Source of the DNA: Branchipolynoe longqiensis
Lineage: Eukaryota; Annelida; Polychaeta; Phyllodocida; Polynoidae
Direction of reading: 5' to 3'
Length of the DNA stretch: 64,000 nucleotides
Assembly: GCA_030323885.1 (NCBI GenBank)
Contig: JASIRB010004218.1
Span: forward strand, 1 to 64,000
Shown here: one piece after another, positions 1-10,470 of the stretch
Layout of the letters: each line of letters begins with the position of its first letter
Numbering within the stretch: the first letter of the stretch is position 1
Notes under the pieces: model-generated
The model's database searches: none
The model's input: only the letters and a program-made list of their open reading frames with translations
What the model was told of the DNA's origin: nothing
Translations under genes and position numbers: made by a program

Positions 1-77
1 TCTGCCCCTTCTTCTTCTTTGGACTTCAACCTCGGACCGCTTCCACCTCGGACCGCCGCCCAAAACACGAACGCACC

Positions 78-1238
78 ATGCCCCGAGGGAAAGGTCGTGG
101 ACGCAAGAGCTCCCGGGCTGCCCCCCGGACGCCGGGGCCTACATCAACACCGCCCCGGGAGGAGTCGCCGGCTTCAGCCCCGGCGTCCCCCGCGGCCCCC
201 TCGGACCGCGCCTCGGGCTCCGAGGTGTCCGTGCTGCTGGAGGCCATGCAGCGCATGCAGCTCGAGAACCGACAGGCCGCCGCCGAGGCCCGCCAGGCAA
301 CGGCAGACCTCCACGCCCGGATCGACGCCCTCGTGCCGGAGGAGCCTGCCCCGGCGCCTCGGGCGCGCACCACCACTGCAGCCCGGCCCCCGCCGCCACC
401 TCACGCGAGCCTGCCCGGGGCACCGCTGGCGGAGTACGAGAGGTACCGCCACCTCTCCACGCAAGCACCATCTACCACGTCCCCGGCCTACCAGGAGGAC
501 TTCACCCGCCACAGCCCCGCATCCGCGGCCGACGCCGTCCGGGAGCTTTTGGCCTCCGCCGAGGCGCGGCACTCCACCAGGCGGCAAGGGATACCAGCAC
601 ACTACATCTTTCCTTCTGATCTTGTGAAGCGAGGGGCAGAGAGAAAGCCGGTCAAACGAGGAGAGGCGACAAAGGACGAGTACACGCTCACCCTCCTCAA
701 CCTCATCGACCACCCCGACTTCCCCGCCCACTCCGCCCAGGGACTCCACCACCACCTCCTCGGGGTGTGCCGGGACAACTTAATATACCCGTGGGCTACC
801 GTCCGCCGATACTCAGAGAGTGTGTTCTCTGCCATCGCGGACGGGACCCTCCCCCACGGGTGGCACGACCTGGTGGCCATCAACCTCCACAGACTCGACT
901 GCCTCGCCATGCCCGACGACCATGCCACCGCCGCCCCCGCCCGCCCACTCGACCCCCTCCAGCGAGGCGCACACTTCCCCCGAGCCCAGGCCGACGCCCG
1001 CACCACCTACGATAGAGAGATCCACGGGGTGCCCTGCCCGGCCTGGAACCGCACCCCCGCCTCGTGCGATCGGGCCCACCTCGGGGAGGCCCACGGCGAG
1101 GCGGGGGACAGACGCCGTCACGTCTGCGCATATTGCGCCAACGTGAGGCGCGTCTTCACCATGCACAGCGAGGCCGACTGCATCACGAAGCAAACCCGTG
1201 AGCGCCAGACCCCCCCCTCCACCTCGGCGGATTTTTGA
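78..1238 (+). CDS. Gag-like protein of YR retroelement, intact 386 aa
   Basis: The ATG at 78 opens an uninterrupted ORF. The N-terminus is basic and Pro/Ala-rich. Residues about 48-90 look like a coiled coil (LLEAMQRMQLENRQAA...). Residues about 225-275 carry the block W.TVRRYSESVFSAIADG followed by LPHGW. Residues about 320-375 carry a Cys/His cluster (PC.AWN...C...H...HVCAYC...C) that could bind zinc. Both blocks recur in the same order in the broken gag at 35,917-36,410, although the two differ greatly in base composition. This type of protein precedes the RT of DIRS/Ngaro-like elements and probably packages element RNA. An intact frame in a GC-rich element without pol is unusual. It is an element gene, not a host gene. 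Confidence 0.7.
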   Translation: MPRGKGRGRKSSRAAPRTPGPTSTPPREESPASAPASPAAPSDRASGSEVSVLLEAMQRMQLENRQAAAEARQATADLHARIDALVPEEPAPAPRARTTTAARPPPPPHASLPGAPLAEYERYRHLSTQAPSTTSPAYQEDFTRHSPASAADAVRELLASAEARHSTRRQGIPAHYIFPSDLVKRGAERKPVKRGEATKDEYTLTLLNLIDHPDFPAHSAQGLHHHLLGVCRDNLIYPWATVRRYSESVFSAIADGTLPHGWHDLVAINLHRLDCLAMPDDHATAAPARPLDPLQRGAHFPRAQADARTTYDREIHGVPCPAWNRTPASCDRAHLGEAHGEAGDRRRHVCAYCANVRRVFTMHSEADCITKQTRERQTPPSTSADF

Positions 1239-1720
1239 TTCGCCGGCCGCCCCCCGGCCGGCCCGGGGGGCCCCCTCCGGCGCCCCACCTTCACCACTGC
1301 CGACAGCCCCGCACCTCCCCCCGACAACCTCCCAGCGACCACCGATCGCAGCGCCGCCCAGTCTCAGCCGGGGATCACCACCTCGGGCATCACACCTCAG
1401 TCCACAGCCCAGCCCAGCCTCACGAGGAACCCTCTGCCGGCACCCCAGCCGCCGACCGTATCGACACCGCCGTCCACCGCCGTCCACCGCCGTCCACCCT
1501 CAGACCACAGCCCAGCCTCAGACCACAGCCCAGCCCAGCCTCACAGGAACCCTCTGCCGACATCACATCTCAGGAGCGGGCCCCCCCTTTTTTGGCCGCC
1601 CGCTCCCCCTCCACGTAGGCCCCGGACCCTCCTCTCACCCCGGCCTGCCTATCCGGGCCCCCGCCTCGGGCGCCCCGCGCCCCCGCCTCGGGCGCGCCTC
1701 GAGCCCTCTCCTTACTCTTT

Positions 1721-1949
1721 GGCGGAGGGCTCCTCGGCCCCCCCTCTACCAGAACTCTGACACTGCTCCTTATGAGCCCCTCACTATTTATCCTCTGCTC
1801 CTCATGAGCCCCTGACTCTTTGCTCCTCGCGAGCCCCCTGCTCCTCATGAGCCCCCTGTATTGCTCTGCCTCCTCAGCCTTTTTACCTCCTCAGTTACCC
1901 TGTTTGTACCTTACTGTGTCATTTATTGTTATTTCACTGTTTCTCTGTA
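1721..1949 (+). repeat. 229-bp direct repeat, left copy (putative B1)
   Basis: It runs from ggcggagggctcctcgg to ttctctgta and matches 2321-2549 except for about five small differences. It holds its own internal motif, ctcatgagcccc, several times. The high identity points to recent origin or to repair during element copying, as expected for split direct repeats of a YR element. Confidence 0.85.
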
Positions 1950-2057
1950 TGTTGCCCGAGGCGTCACAATAAATGCCTCAGTTTCCCACCTCCGCCTCTG
2001 TTCTTCCTTCTCGCGCATCGGTCGTAATGCGAAGCATTTCGTTTGATGCGAGGGGAG

Positions 2058-2200
2058 GGAGAGCGACTCACCCGGCCCTGAGCGACTCACTCCTGCCACT
2101 GCTCACTTCCCCCCGCCCCTGAGCGACTCAGCCCCGCCACTGCTCACCTCCCCCCGGCCCTGAGCGACTCACCCCCTCCTGCCTCTGCTCACTTCCCCCC
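2058..2200 (+). repeat. Tandem repeat, about 3 units of 46-48 bp
   Basis: The phrase cctgagcgactcac recurs three times with C-rich spacers that contain ctgctcac.tccccc. It lies between the two 229-bp repeats. An AATAAA at about 1969 and a small hairpin near 2012-2042 precede it. Confidence 0.7.
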
Positions 2201-2320
2201 TTATAAGGCCGCCCGCCGACCTCCCTCAGGCACTCAGCCTCCAGCCGCCTTCCAGCTCTCTGCCCCTTTTCTTCTCCACCCACCCACCCAACTCTCCCTC
2301 CTCTACCCTCCCCCCTCTGC

Positions 2321-2549
2321 GGCGGAGGGCTCCTCGGCCCCCCCTCTACCAACTCTGACACTGCTCCTTATGAGCCCCTCACTATTTATCCTCTGCTCCT
2401 CATGAGCCCCTGACTCTTTGCTCCTCGTGAGCCCCCTGCTCCTCATGAGCCCCCTGTATTGCTCTGTGCCTCCTCAGCCTGTTTACCTCCTCAGTTACCC
2501 TGTTTGTACCTTACTTTGTCATTTATTGTTATTTCACTGTTTCTCTGTA
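2321..2549 (+). repeat. 229-bp direct repeat, right copy (putative B2)
   Basis: This is the second copy of 1721-1949. Similarity ends abruptly at 2549, after which the base composition becomes ordinary. I take that point as the element's right boundary. Confidence 0.85.
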
Positions 2550-2802
2550 CATAGAGGCTGGGAGAGGTGTCTTTGTGCGACTCATTTAAAGACTCTTTCT
2601 TCACCTAGATTGATGACATGTTTGCCTTGCAGCTAGCTAGAAACACATTGCTATTTCGCTGCAGGCAGGTCTAGGAATTGCGCATAAGGATACATAGCTT
2701 TGTAAGGCTTCTCTCCCTTTCAAGTTAGTTCTCATGTTGACTTCTATCATTTCTCGATTCTCATCGGTTTGCATTCTGCAACCGGTGAGACTCTAGGGGG
2801 GC

Positions 2803-3110
2803 AGTGTAGTAGTCTGAACATGAGCTCTACTATCACGCGGTAGCAGCGGAGACTACGACGCCACCAATGCAGTACCATTACACTACGCTAGGTGGCGGCA
2901 CGGGTAGCCACCGGTCAGACCCCAATTGGGCTGACCTCTACTGCGTGTGGCTGACCCACCCCCCCACACACACCTATAGAGTCGATGTGGGATCTGGCGA
3001 GTCAGGGGGCAGGTCAGACAACTACTGACGCCGCGGAGAGCAGATGGTTCAATAAACCAAGGGTGAAGCGTACACTGAATTGAATCTTGGTGTTCTTCCG
3101 TGTGACTGCA
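2803..3110 (+). other. Possible solo LTR or 3' LTR fragment
   Basis: A G-rich stretch (ctaggggggcag) resembling a polypurine tract precedes TGTAGTAGTCTGAAC. An AATAAA follows at about 3052. The start resembles the TGTAGTATGAGC start of the LTR at 10,365, but the rest does not match. The end is not certain and no second copy is present. Confidence 0.3.
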
Positions 3111-3239
3111 TGAGAGAGAGAGAGTCGGAGGGCCGTGGGCCATTACAATATAATAGTGTAATACCCCCCCCCCCCACCAAAGAAAAAGGGGGGTAGCTGA
3201 TATCTTTACTGAGTGTAGGCCTATAATCAAGGGGTTAAT

Positions 3240-3880
3240 ATATGTTCTTATATTAAATAATGATTTTCAATACACATGTTTATATGTTTTCTACTGGTTA
3301 TCATTTGTATTAATTGTCATTCAAGCTGCTTATTTAGAGCCCATTATTGAATAACTACATTTGCGGGGCTCACTGGGACACTCTGTCCCTGTGCCTCAGG
3401 ATTTAATTCAAACAAGTAATACACGTATCTATATGTATATCTTCATCATATTCTATGTATATATCTACTATTTGAAACTTAATTCTTAAGTAAAATTTTC
3501 TGGGGCACACTGGGACACCCGGGGCACAGTGGGACATGTCCCACTGTGCCCCAAGATTGGCTGTCCCACTGTGCCCCGGGCAATCTTCCTTCAGTTTGTG
3601 GGATGTAGGTCATGACACCCATATTATATTGCTGCAACATTTATGTCTAAATTGACAGTTTCTAATGGGTGTTTCATACCCTAATGAATGAAATCTATAT
3701 GTCTGTAATCTTAAGACAAGAGGAGGCAGACAGAGCAACAGTGAAATTTTACTTTGGGTATAGAAAAATGATAAATACTCACCTAGGTGAAAGTGAGCCA
3801 GGTTGTACACAAGAGTCCACGATGGAGAGAGGGGGAAACCCCATGGCCTCTTTTTGTTTCTATTTTTAGACACAGAAGCC
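3240..3880. repeat. Repeated CACTGGGACA / GGGGCACAGTGGGACA motif with a perfect 32-bp palindrome
   Basis: The motif ctgggaca or its complement tgtcccac occurs near 3370, 3510, 3525, 3540, 3562 and 3886. Positions 3521-3552 form a perfect palindrome, each arm ggggcacagtgggaca. There is no plausible coding sequence here. Confidence 0.75.
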
Positions 3881-3931
3881 ACTGTCCCACTGTGCCCCGT
3901 GTCCCATGGTGCCCCGGTCTCCCCATCTCCG

Positions 3932-4004
3932 ACAAATGCTCTCCAAGCACAACCTTGTTTAGTTTTTATATTTATAATACCAAATATGTGTGGGGAGAGT
4001 AGTG
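3932..4004 (+). repeat. 73-bp direct repeat, copy 1 (copy 2 at 4384-4456)
   Basis: Both copies run from acaaatgctct to ggggagagtagtg with a handful of substitutions. Between them lie a poly-G run (4020-4034) and a (GTAT)n microsatellite at about 4291-4345. Confidence 0.8.
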
Positions 4005-4290
4005 CTGAGGTCAGGGTTGGGGGGGGGGGGGGGGTGTTCTGAGGCTGGGACTAGCTGGCAGCTGTTTCAAAAATGGTTGGGTGAGAAACACATAGATGAA
4101 AAATGATTTTTTTTTGTTGAATGTAAAAACATTTTGGACTGTATAGGGCTTGAACCCACACCACCAAACAACTTCAGATTACAATCTCAACACTCTAACC
4201 ACTAGGCCACAGAGACCACACATAATTAATGGTCTCAATTCAGGCTATTTCTGTATAGGACGTCACATGTACAAGGTGTGTGTGTATGTG

Positions 4291-4345
4291 TGTATGTATG
4301 CATGTATGTATGTATGTATGTATGTATGTATGTATGTATGTATGT
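4291..4345 (+). repeat. (GTAT)n microsatellite
   Basis: About 13 near-perfect tetranucleotide units lie here, preceded by a short (GT)n. Confidence 0.95.
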
Positions 4346-4489
4346 GGCCAGTTACACCTCGTGGCAACGGAAACCATACTTCCACAAATGCTCTACAAGC
4401 ACAACCTTGTTTAGCTTTTATGTTTATAGAACCAAATATGTGTGGGGAGAGTAGTGGACCCACTTCACCACCAGAAGTGGGTCAGTGCT

Positions 4490-4562
4490 ATATTTTACAT
4501 TAAAGCAAATATATTTCCTGTTTGAACGATTCTAAAGAAAATTGAAAATACCTCAGTTTTAC
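4490..4562. repeat. 73-bp inverted repeat, left arm (right arm 10,474-10,546)
   Basis: The sequence beginning atattttacattaaag is matched by the reverse complement of 10,474-10,546 over the whole 73 bp with several substitutions. The two arms enclose about 5.9 kb, including the foldback element, the LINE fragment and Gypsy element A. They may simply be two copies of a dispersed repeat in opposite orientations. Confidence 0.75.
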
Positions 4563-4618
4563 CCTCCTTTCTCTCCACTGACCCAGTCATTTTCACAACA
4601 ACAGCTGTCACATGACCA

Positions 4619-4687
4619 ATCTAGGTCACTCTACACCACCAAGTGCAAAAGTTCAGTACTAAGCATGCACAACCCTGTGGCACAAAT
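4619..4687 (+). repeat. 69-bp direct repeat flanking the foldback (second copy 5007-5075)
   Basis: It runs from atctaggtcactctacacc to ctgtggcacaaat, with 4 mismatches in 69 positions between the two copies. It abuts the foldback element on both sides with no spare bases. Confidence 0.8.
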
Positions 4688-5006
4688 CTGGGCCGCGTTC
4701 AGGCTCCGTCTCGGAGGCGCCTCGGAGGCGCCCGTGACGTCAGGCTAGTCTGAACAACAACAGCCAGTTGGTCGCCTCGAAAATGGCCGCCCCCATAGGA
4801 GGTGGCCATTTGCATCGAAATGCTGCGCTCTGATTGGATGAAACCACTGCATGCGGCGGCCATTTTCGAGGCGCTGTTTGTCTCCAACCTGAAAAGGGAG
4901 GCGTCGCCGAGACGTCGCCGAGACGGACCCTGAACGCAAATAGACCAAAAAGCATCGCCGAGACGTCGCCGAGGCGCCTCCGAGACAGACTCTGAACGCG
5001 GCCCAG
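4688..5006. mobile_element. 319-bp foldback element (MITE-like)
   Basis: The ends are inverted repeats of about 38 bp (ctgggccgcgttcag at the left, its complement at the right). A second inverted pair lies inside (cctcgaaaatggccgcc near 4777 against ggcggccattttcgagg near 4855). CpG-rich repeats of gacgtcgccgag fill the right half. There is no ORF. It is flanked exactly by 69-bp direct repeats (4619-4687 and 5007-5075), much too long for an ordinary target duplication. Confidence 0.75.
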
Positions 5007-5324
5007 ATCTAGGTCACTCTACACCACCAAGTGGAAAAGTTCAGGACTAAACATGCACCACCCTGTGGCACAAATTTGAACTATTCCGAGTTTGTTTGTT
5101 TTCGCGATGAGGTATAGCTCGCCACTTTAACATAACGGTTACACCATAGTAAAAAAGCTAAAAGCCTTCTGGAGTCCATATTGTTGTTGTTTACTGTGAA
5201 TTGTCAAATGAACGCTCTCAGTTTACATGGTCGTCAGCAACAGCAATAAGTGGGAAGTTCACCATATTCACAAGGACGATATGAACGCAGCATTAATACC
5301 CCAATCACACGAGAGCCAGTGTTT

Positions 5325-5800
5325 GCCACCAACCTCCTTATGGCCAAAAGGACACCAACCTCCCAGCGTCACACTCGATACATTGATTCAAATACATGAT
5401 CGGTGGCAGGGTGGCGCCAGCGCGGTGCTGGGTCAGCACCAGGGCGGCGCCGGGTTGGGACCAGGGCGGTGCCGAGTTGGGGCCAGGGCGGCGCCGAGTC
5501 GGCGCCCTGGTGCGGACCTCTCAGTGAGTGCAACATTGCATGTGTTGGCACCGCCAGGTCAGCACCAGGTCACCACGAGATTGCCGGCAACTCGCCAACC
5601 AAGAGGTCGGTGCCAGGTCAGCGCCAGGTCTGCGCCAGGCTGCCAACCAGTTTTGAATGGCGTCGCCGGAACAGGGCGCAAGGAGGTTGCAAGTGCAGCA
5701 GCTGCAACCTCCTTGCGTCCAAAATTTCTGAACTGGACACCAGGAGGTTGGCGTCCTCGCGGCGCCAGCACTTAAGGAGCGCGTAAGGAGGGCTCAATGA
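5325..5800. repeat. GC-rich foldback with ~20-bp minisatellite
   Basis: Positions 5405-5660 consist of degenerate units such as ggcgccgggttgggaccagg. Positions 5677-5691 and 5703-5717 form a perfect 15-bp hairpin stem around an 11-nt loop. The outer ends (ccaacctcctta near 5330, ggaggttgg near 5745 and taaggaggg near 5783) are also in opposite orientation. No homology to a protein was recognised. Confidence 0.5.
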
Positions 5801-6112
5801 GGACATTTTGACGTCGGGAATCGATCGTAAGCGAATGCAGGCCTCATGCATAAAATTGTATTTATGTAAGCATGATTAAGCCACATTTATTTTCATATAA
5901 GGGGGATCCCTCACAAGATGGATTAATTGATTATTTTTAATGTCATGCATGTCACAGTAAGGGCCCATATTCACTGCAATCACTCACAAGAAGGATAGGG
6001 GAACAGTTCAATTTGTATCAAAGATACTAGACTATATCATTAAGAAAAGCCGATACAACTATCCATAGAAATACAGTATTTCTATGCAACTATCTGTATC
6101 ATTATCCTACAT
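5801..6112. other. No gene seen
   Basis: AT-rich single-copy-looking DNA. The only structure noted is a short hairpin at about 6064-6086 (catagaaata...tatttctatg). Confidence 0.5.
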
Positions 6113-6530
6113 GATGCCTGAGTTATGGCCTCGAGAGCCAGGGAGTGGAGTTCTGGGGTGGTGTAAGCCGCCTTGGCAGCAACTAGGTTGGTGGTTCGGG
6201 TTTCCACTGGGATGGAAACCCATGGTGGCTTGTGAGGGCTGAGGGCGGAGTCTGCAATGTGGAGTCCATGGGAGTCCTTGAAGGTGGTGATGGCGTCCTT
6301 GAGGTGGTAGGAGATGTGAGGGTGACTGCGGGTCCCATCTCGGAGGTAGGCCACGGCTATGCGGATTGTTGGTGAAAGGCCTGAGGAAAGGGTTCTTGTG
6401 AGGTGGGTGGTGAGAAGTTGTTTGCCTCGGAGGTGGAGGGGAAGGAGGCCGGATTCAAGGAGGAGGATCTCGATCCTGGTGGTGCTGGGAACACGGAGGA
6501 CAAGCCTGGTAGCCCGGTGTTGGATGTTCA
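6113..6530 (-). pseudogene. I-type LINE ORF2 fragment
   Basis: The minus strand encodes the stretch between RT and RNase H of the same LINE family seen at 18.5-23.6 kb. It includes RATRLVLRVP, TTRIEIL, HGLHIAD and PPWVSIPVETRTTN, and nucleotide identity to about 19,604-20,014 is high. The fragment stops in mid-domain at both ends and abuts the start of Gypsy element A at about 6530. It cannot make a working protein. Confidence 0.85.
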
Positions 6531-6616
6531 GGCTTACAAACACACATTGCACAACACCACAACTACTAGTCAGCTTGTACAAAGTACATCAACAACACTC
6601 CGTATCTTGAGCAAAA

Positions 6617-7540
6617 ATGGCAACCTACCAGATTCCACCACCTGCAATAATGTCTCTACAAAGGGACGTGGTGGAGAACTGGAAGGACTTTGAAACTGCC
6701 TGGAATTATTATTGCATCGCCACACAGCTGAACACCAAACTGAAAACAGCTGCAGGTAATCCAGATCCAGCTGGGATGCAACTAGTTGCGGCGACACTCT
6801 GTGCAGTAATAGGTACAGATGGTCTGAAGGTGATGAAGAGTCTACCCAACCTGTCTGAGGAGGATAAGAAGGATCCCGAATGCATTCTTCAAGAGCTGAG
6901 AGGTCACTTCATCCCTCAACGACATGTCCTTTCCGAACGATATAAGTTCAACATTGCAACACAGACGGATGAGTCAGCAGATGAATTCCTGATCAGGTTA
7001 CGTCAACTTGCGGAGTCATGTGAGTTTGAAATGTTAAAGGATAGCCTCCTCCGGGATCGCCTTGTAATAGGAACATCCAATGAAGTTTGCCGAGACCATC
7101 TTCTGCATTTAAGACCTGTACCTCACCTCAACCGGTGCATAGAGCTCCTGAGAGCAAGTGAGCTTCAAAAGTCCCACAGGCAGGTGATCTCAATGGGAAA
7201 GGAAATACAACCAGTTGACCATACACACAGCAAGAATAAACCATGGCAGAAGGGAAAGACGTCCAAGCCAACAAGCAAATCGAAACTTTCAGACAACGCC
7301 ACATGCAGATGGTGTGGAAAGTCCCCAAGTCACAACCGGAGCGAGTGCAAGGCAAAGGAGAGCAAGTGCCACCTATGCGGGAAAATTGGGCACTACGCAA
7401 ATGTATGTATATCTAGCAAACCCAAGTCAGTCCATGAAGTGAAAGGAGACAATGTGGATTACGTGGATAACCCATTTCTAAGTGAAGTCAAGCCTCATTC
7501 AAATGATTTTTGGACAGCCGATCTGAAGGTCAACCAATGA
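6617..7540 (+). CDS. gag: Gypsy A Gag polyprotein
   Basis: The ATG at 6617 opens 307 codons. The capsid-like part has W..FETAWNYY near residue 25 and DEFLIRLRQLAESCEF near 120. Two zinc knuckles follow: C.WC....SHNRSEC near residue 230 and CHLCGKIGHYANVC near 250. A stop (TGA) ends the frame just before the protease motif FKLDSGAG at about 7550, so Gag and Pol are separated here either naturally or by mutation. It would coat element RNA in cytoplasmic particles. The frame itself is open, but the element as a whole is defective. Confidence 0.8.
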   Translation: MATYQIPPPAIMSLQRDVVENWKDFETAWNYYCIATQLNTKLKTAAGNPDPAGMQLVAATLCAVIGTDGLKVMKSLPNLSEEDKKDPECILQELRGHFIPQRHVLSERYKFNIATQTDESADEFLIRLRQLAESCEFEMLKDSLLRDRLVIGTSNEVCRDHLLHLRPVPHLNRCIELLRASELQKSHRQVISMGKEIQPVDHTHSKNKPWQKGKTSKPTSKSKLSDNATCRWCGKSPSHNRSECKAKESKCHLCGKIGHYANVCISSKPKSVHEVKGDNVDYVDNPFLSEVKPHSNDFWTADLKVNQ

Positions 7541-10215
7541 CCAACCACCTTCAAGCTAGATAGTGGGGCTGGTATGACCATCATCGGCAATAGAATGCCA
7601 TGGCTGAAGGAGGTCTCCCTAATGCCAACTTCAAGAGAGTTCAGAGGACCAGGAGGTGTTCCTCTTACACACCGTCTCGTTGGTGAGATATCAAAGGCTC
7701 ACCTGACAATCGGGGATAGGACAGTAGTGGAAAATGTCTATGTCATGAAAGGACAGGAACACAACCTCTTAAGCAAAATTGCATGTGAAAACCTCAAGCT
7801 TCTAAAGCCAGCGGCATCTGTCTACGATGTTCAGATGATACCAGACTTGCGTGCTGAGTTCCCACAACTCTTCAGAGGACTCGGATGCTTGAAAAACAGC
7901 AATAGAATTTCACTTCTACCGGATGCTCTCCCTGTGTGCCTCTATACGGCAAGGAGAGTACCACACCCTCTTCTAGAACAGGTGGAAAACGAACTGGAGT
8001 TCATGCAGAAGCAAGGGTTCATCTCTCCAGTCAAAGAGCCAACAGCTTGGTGCTCAGGAATGGTGTGCGTCCCAAAGTCAAATGGGAAGGTTAGGATTTG
8101 TGTGGATCTGACTCCATTTAACAAAGTAGTACAACGGGAAGTTCACCCTATGTCTACAGTTGATGCAAATCTTGCAAAGCTGAAGGGCAGCCAGATCTTC
8201 TCGAAACTCGATGCTAATTCAGGATTCTGGCAGATACCTTTGGATCAAGAGTCCAGGCTACTAACCACTTTTGTGACACCCTTCGGCCGATTCTACTTCA
8301 ACAGACTGCCATTTGGAATAAGCTCAGCACTAGAAATATTCCAACGCACAATGTCTCAACTACTACAGGGACTTGATGGCATAGTCTGCCACATGGATGA
8401 CATTCTAGTCCATGGCTCTAACCAAGAAGAGCATGACGGGCAGGTCAGAGCAGTTCTACAATGCTTACAGGATGCAGGACTGACGCTTAATGAGAAAAAG
8501 TGTGAGTTCTCCAAGACTCGGATGACTTTCTTTGGTCATATAGTCACTCCAAACGGCATCGAAGCAGACCCAGCCAAAACAAAGGCAATCCGAGAGTTCC
8601 CTGCACCAACCAATGTGACAGAGCTACAACGGTTCAATGGGATGGTCAATCAACTGTCAAAGTTCATCCCTGATCTGGCATCTATCAATGAGCCACTACG
8701 TCAACTCCTGCGAAAGGAATAACAGTGGACATGGGATCCAGCACAGAAAGAGGCATTTGAGACCATTAAGACCAGATTGGCATCTACAGACACACTGGCA
8801 CACTATGACCCTAAGCGGGAGACTATCATTGCTGCTGATGCCTGCCAAAATGGGAGGCATACTCTTTCACGTGGATGCATCCGGTAACCGACGACCAGTC
8901 TGCTATGCCTCCAGGTCATTAGCAGATCTGAAGTACGATACGCCATGATTGAGAAGGAGGCACTTGCAGCGACATGGGCATGTGAAACGTTCTCTGACTA
9001 CATCCTTGGTATGAGATTTGTCTTAGAGACTGACCACAAACCCCTCGTACCACTTCTCTCCACAACTGATTTATCCAAAATGCGCCTCGAGTTCTGAGAT
9101 TCCGACTGCGGATGATAAGGTTCAGCCCTGAAGTAGTTCATGTCCAAGGGAAAGACCAAACCACAGCAGATGCCCTATCAGGGGCTCCTGTCAGCAAACC
9201 AACATCTGCTGACCTCATCTTCATCCAGGAAGTTGAGGAGTTTGTTTCACTGACAGTAAAGTATCTGCCAGCCACAGAGGTCTGGCTGAATCAAATAAAA
9301 GACACTCAAAACGAGGACACAATCTGTGCAGAGGTCAAGTCATACTGCAAGACTGGATGGCCTGGATACATGCCTCAACAACCTTTGCTCCGTCCCTACT
9401 GGGAAAAGAGATACCACCTCACCACCCAAAAAGACCTACTAATGTATGATGACCGCATCGTGATACCTCTATCTCTTCAAATCGAGGTACTGGATCAGAT
9501 CCATCAGGGTCATCTGGGCATCAGCAAGTGCAGGGCCCGGGGTATTGGGAGTGTCTGGTGCCAACTACTCAGCTGTGTCAGACAATGGACCACAGTACTC
9601 TTCAGACAGCTTTAAGAGTTTTGCAAGAGACTATCACTTTGTCCATGTAACATCTTCACCACTGTATCCACAGTCAAATGGGGAAGCAGAACGTGGGGTA
9701 CAAACAGCTAAGAACATTATGAAGAAGAATGTTGATCCACATCTTGGATTTCTGGCTTACCGCACAGTGCCAATTCACAATGGTTAATTCCCAAGCCAAC
9801 TCCTGATGAACAGAAACCTGAGAACGACACTCCCTACTACACTGAACCTAGGGATCAAGGAACATGAATACAGGGAGACAGCAAAGAAGGACTACAATCG
9901 ACAGTCCCGCTTCCTTCCCTGTCCAATGGTGACACTGTTTGGATCAGGGATCAAAGCAAGTATGGTTCTGTCCAGGAGAAGCTGTCCAGCCCAATATCAT
10001 ACCAAGTCTTGACAGAAACAGGTTTCTCCATCCGAAGAAACCGAGAGGCACTTGTACACACAGGGAGAAATGACACAGAACCAACAGAGAACTGTTCAAC
10101 CCCTGTGATGCCATCGCCAGTGAAGCCGTCACCACTCAAAACATCAGCTGTTGATGAGCAAACATCCACCAGATCAGGTCGTATGGTCAAACCACCTGAC
10201 CGGTTAGATCTATGA
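7541..10215 (+). pseudogene. pol: Gypsy A Pol: protease, RT, RNase H, broken integrase
   Basis: Protease: LDSGAGMTIIG near 7555. RT (about 7930-8720): FSKLDANSGFWQIPLD, LPFGISSA and an active-site box HMDDILVHG in place of the usual Y/FVDD-type box. A TAA at 8720 ends the long frame. RNase H (8725-9110) is split by frame changes (ADAC..., IEKEALAATWACE, ETDHKPLVPLL). Integrase: only the HQGHLGISK part of the HHCC zinc finger and the second half of the core ([20 protein letters not shown]) remain. The region that would hold the CxxC pair and the first core Asp is missing near 9535-9575. It cannot integrate. Confidence 0.85.
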
Positions 10216-10364
10216 GTTCTCCTGCTTGGGCATAATACTCCCAGAGTTCAAAGGTCAGTCTGCCAATGACGAACTCCTAAGGACACTAAGAGTGCTCAGT
10301 CTGATTAAGAACTATGAGAGTTTATGACAGTTAAGTCAAATGTATTGATATCCTAAAAAGGGAG

Positions 10365-10470
10365 ATGTAGTATGAGCAGACTACAGTGTAGTGCTGCCAC
10401 CTGGTGTTGACTGTGAGAGCCAATAAAGGTTGACTACTAACATGGCATCCAGACAAGTCAATACAACAGG
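10365..10470 (+). repeat. Probable 3' LTR of Gypsy A
   Basis: A purine tract (aaaaagggagatg) precedes TGTAGTATGAGCAGACTACAG. An AATAAA lies at about 10,422 and the end may be ...caatacaaca. It is similar in layout to the proven 122-bp LTR of element B. There is no second copy to fix the ends. Confidence 0.5.

Larger units (their letters stand above)
1..2549 (+). mobile_element. Gag-only YR retroelement (Ngaro/DIRS-like), cut by the window edge
   Basis: Seen: a 386-codon gag-like ORF, about 480 bp of GC-rich non-coding DNA, then a 229-bp sequence present twice (1721-1949 and 2321-2549) with 371 bp between. There is no reverse transcriptase, RNase H or recombinase. Known: Ngaro-type elements end in split direct repeats, B1-A2-B2, with A1 at the 5' end. 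The two 229-bp copies fit B1 and B2. A1 would lie mostly before position 1; only a short match (tctgcccctt plus tcttct, near 1 and 2261) hints at it. Inference: an internally deleted or non-autonomous derivative. GC content is far above that of the neighbouring DNA. The right end near 2549 is where the two repeats stop matching. Confidence 0.6.
6531..10470 (+). mobile_element. Ty3/Gypsy element A (Mag-like), 5'-truncated and decayed
   Basis: It has the order gag, protease, RT, RNase H, integrase, then a probable 3' LTR. No matching 5' LTR is present: the left side runs straight into a LINE fragment. Several stop codons and a gap in the integrase show it is dead. Protein style resembles the Mag/K02A2.6-like branch, as for element B at 51.2 kb, but the two are clearly different families. 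Confidence 0.85.

Noticed and set aside
1198..1848. Pro-rich frames after the gag stop
   Set aside because: GC-rich DNA with few stops; no domain, no second copy, and open in several phases.
4263..4503. Tyr/Thr/His-repeat frames on both strands
   Set aside because: Products of the (GTAT)n microsatellite.
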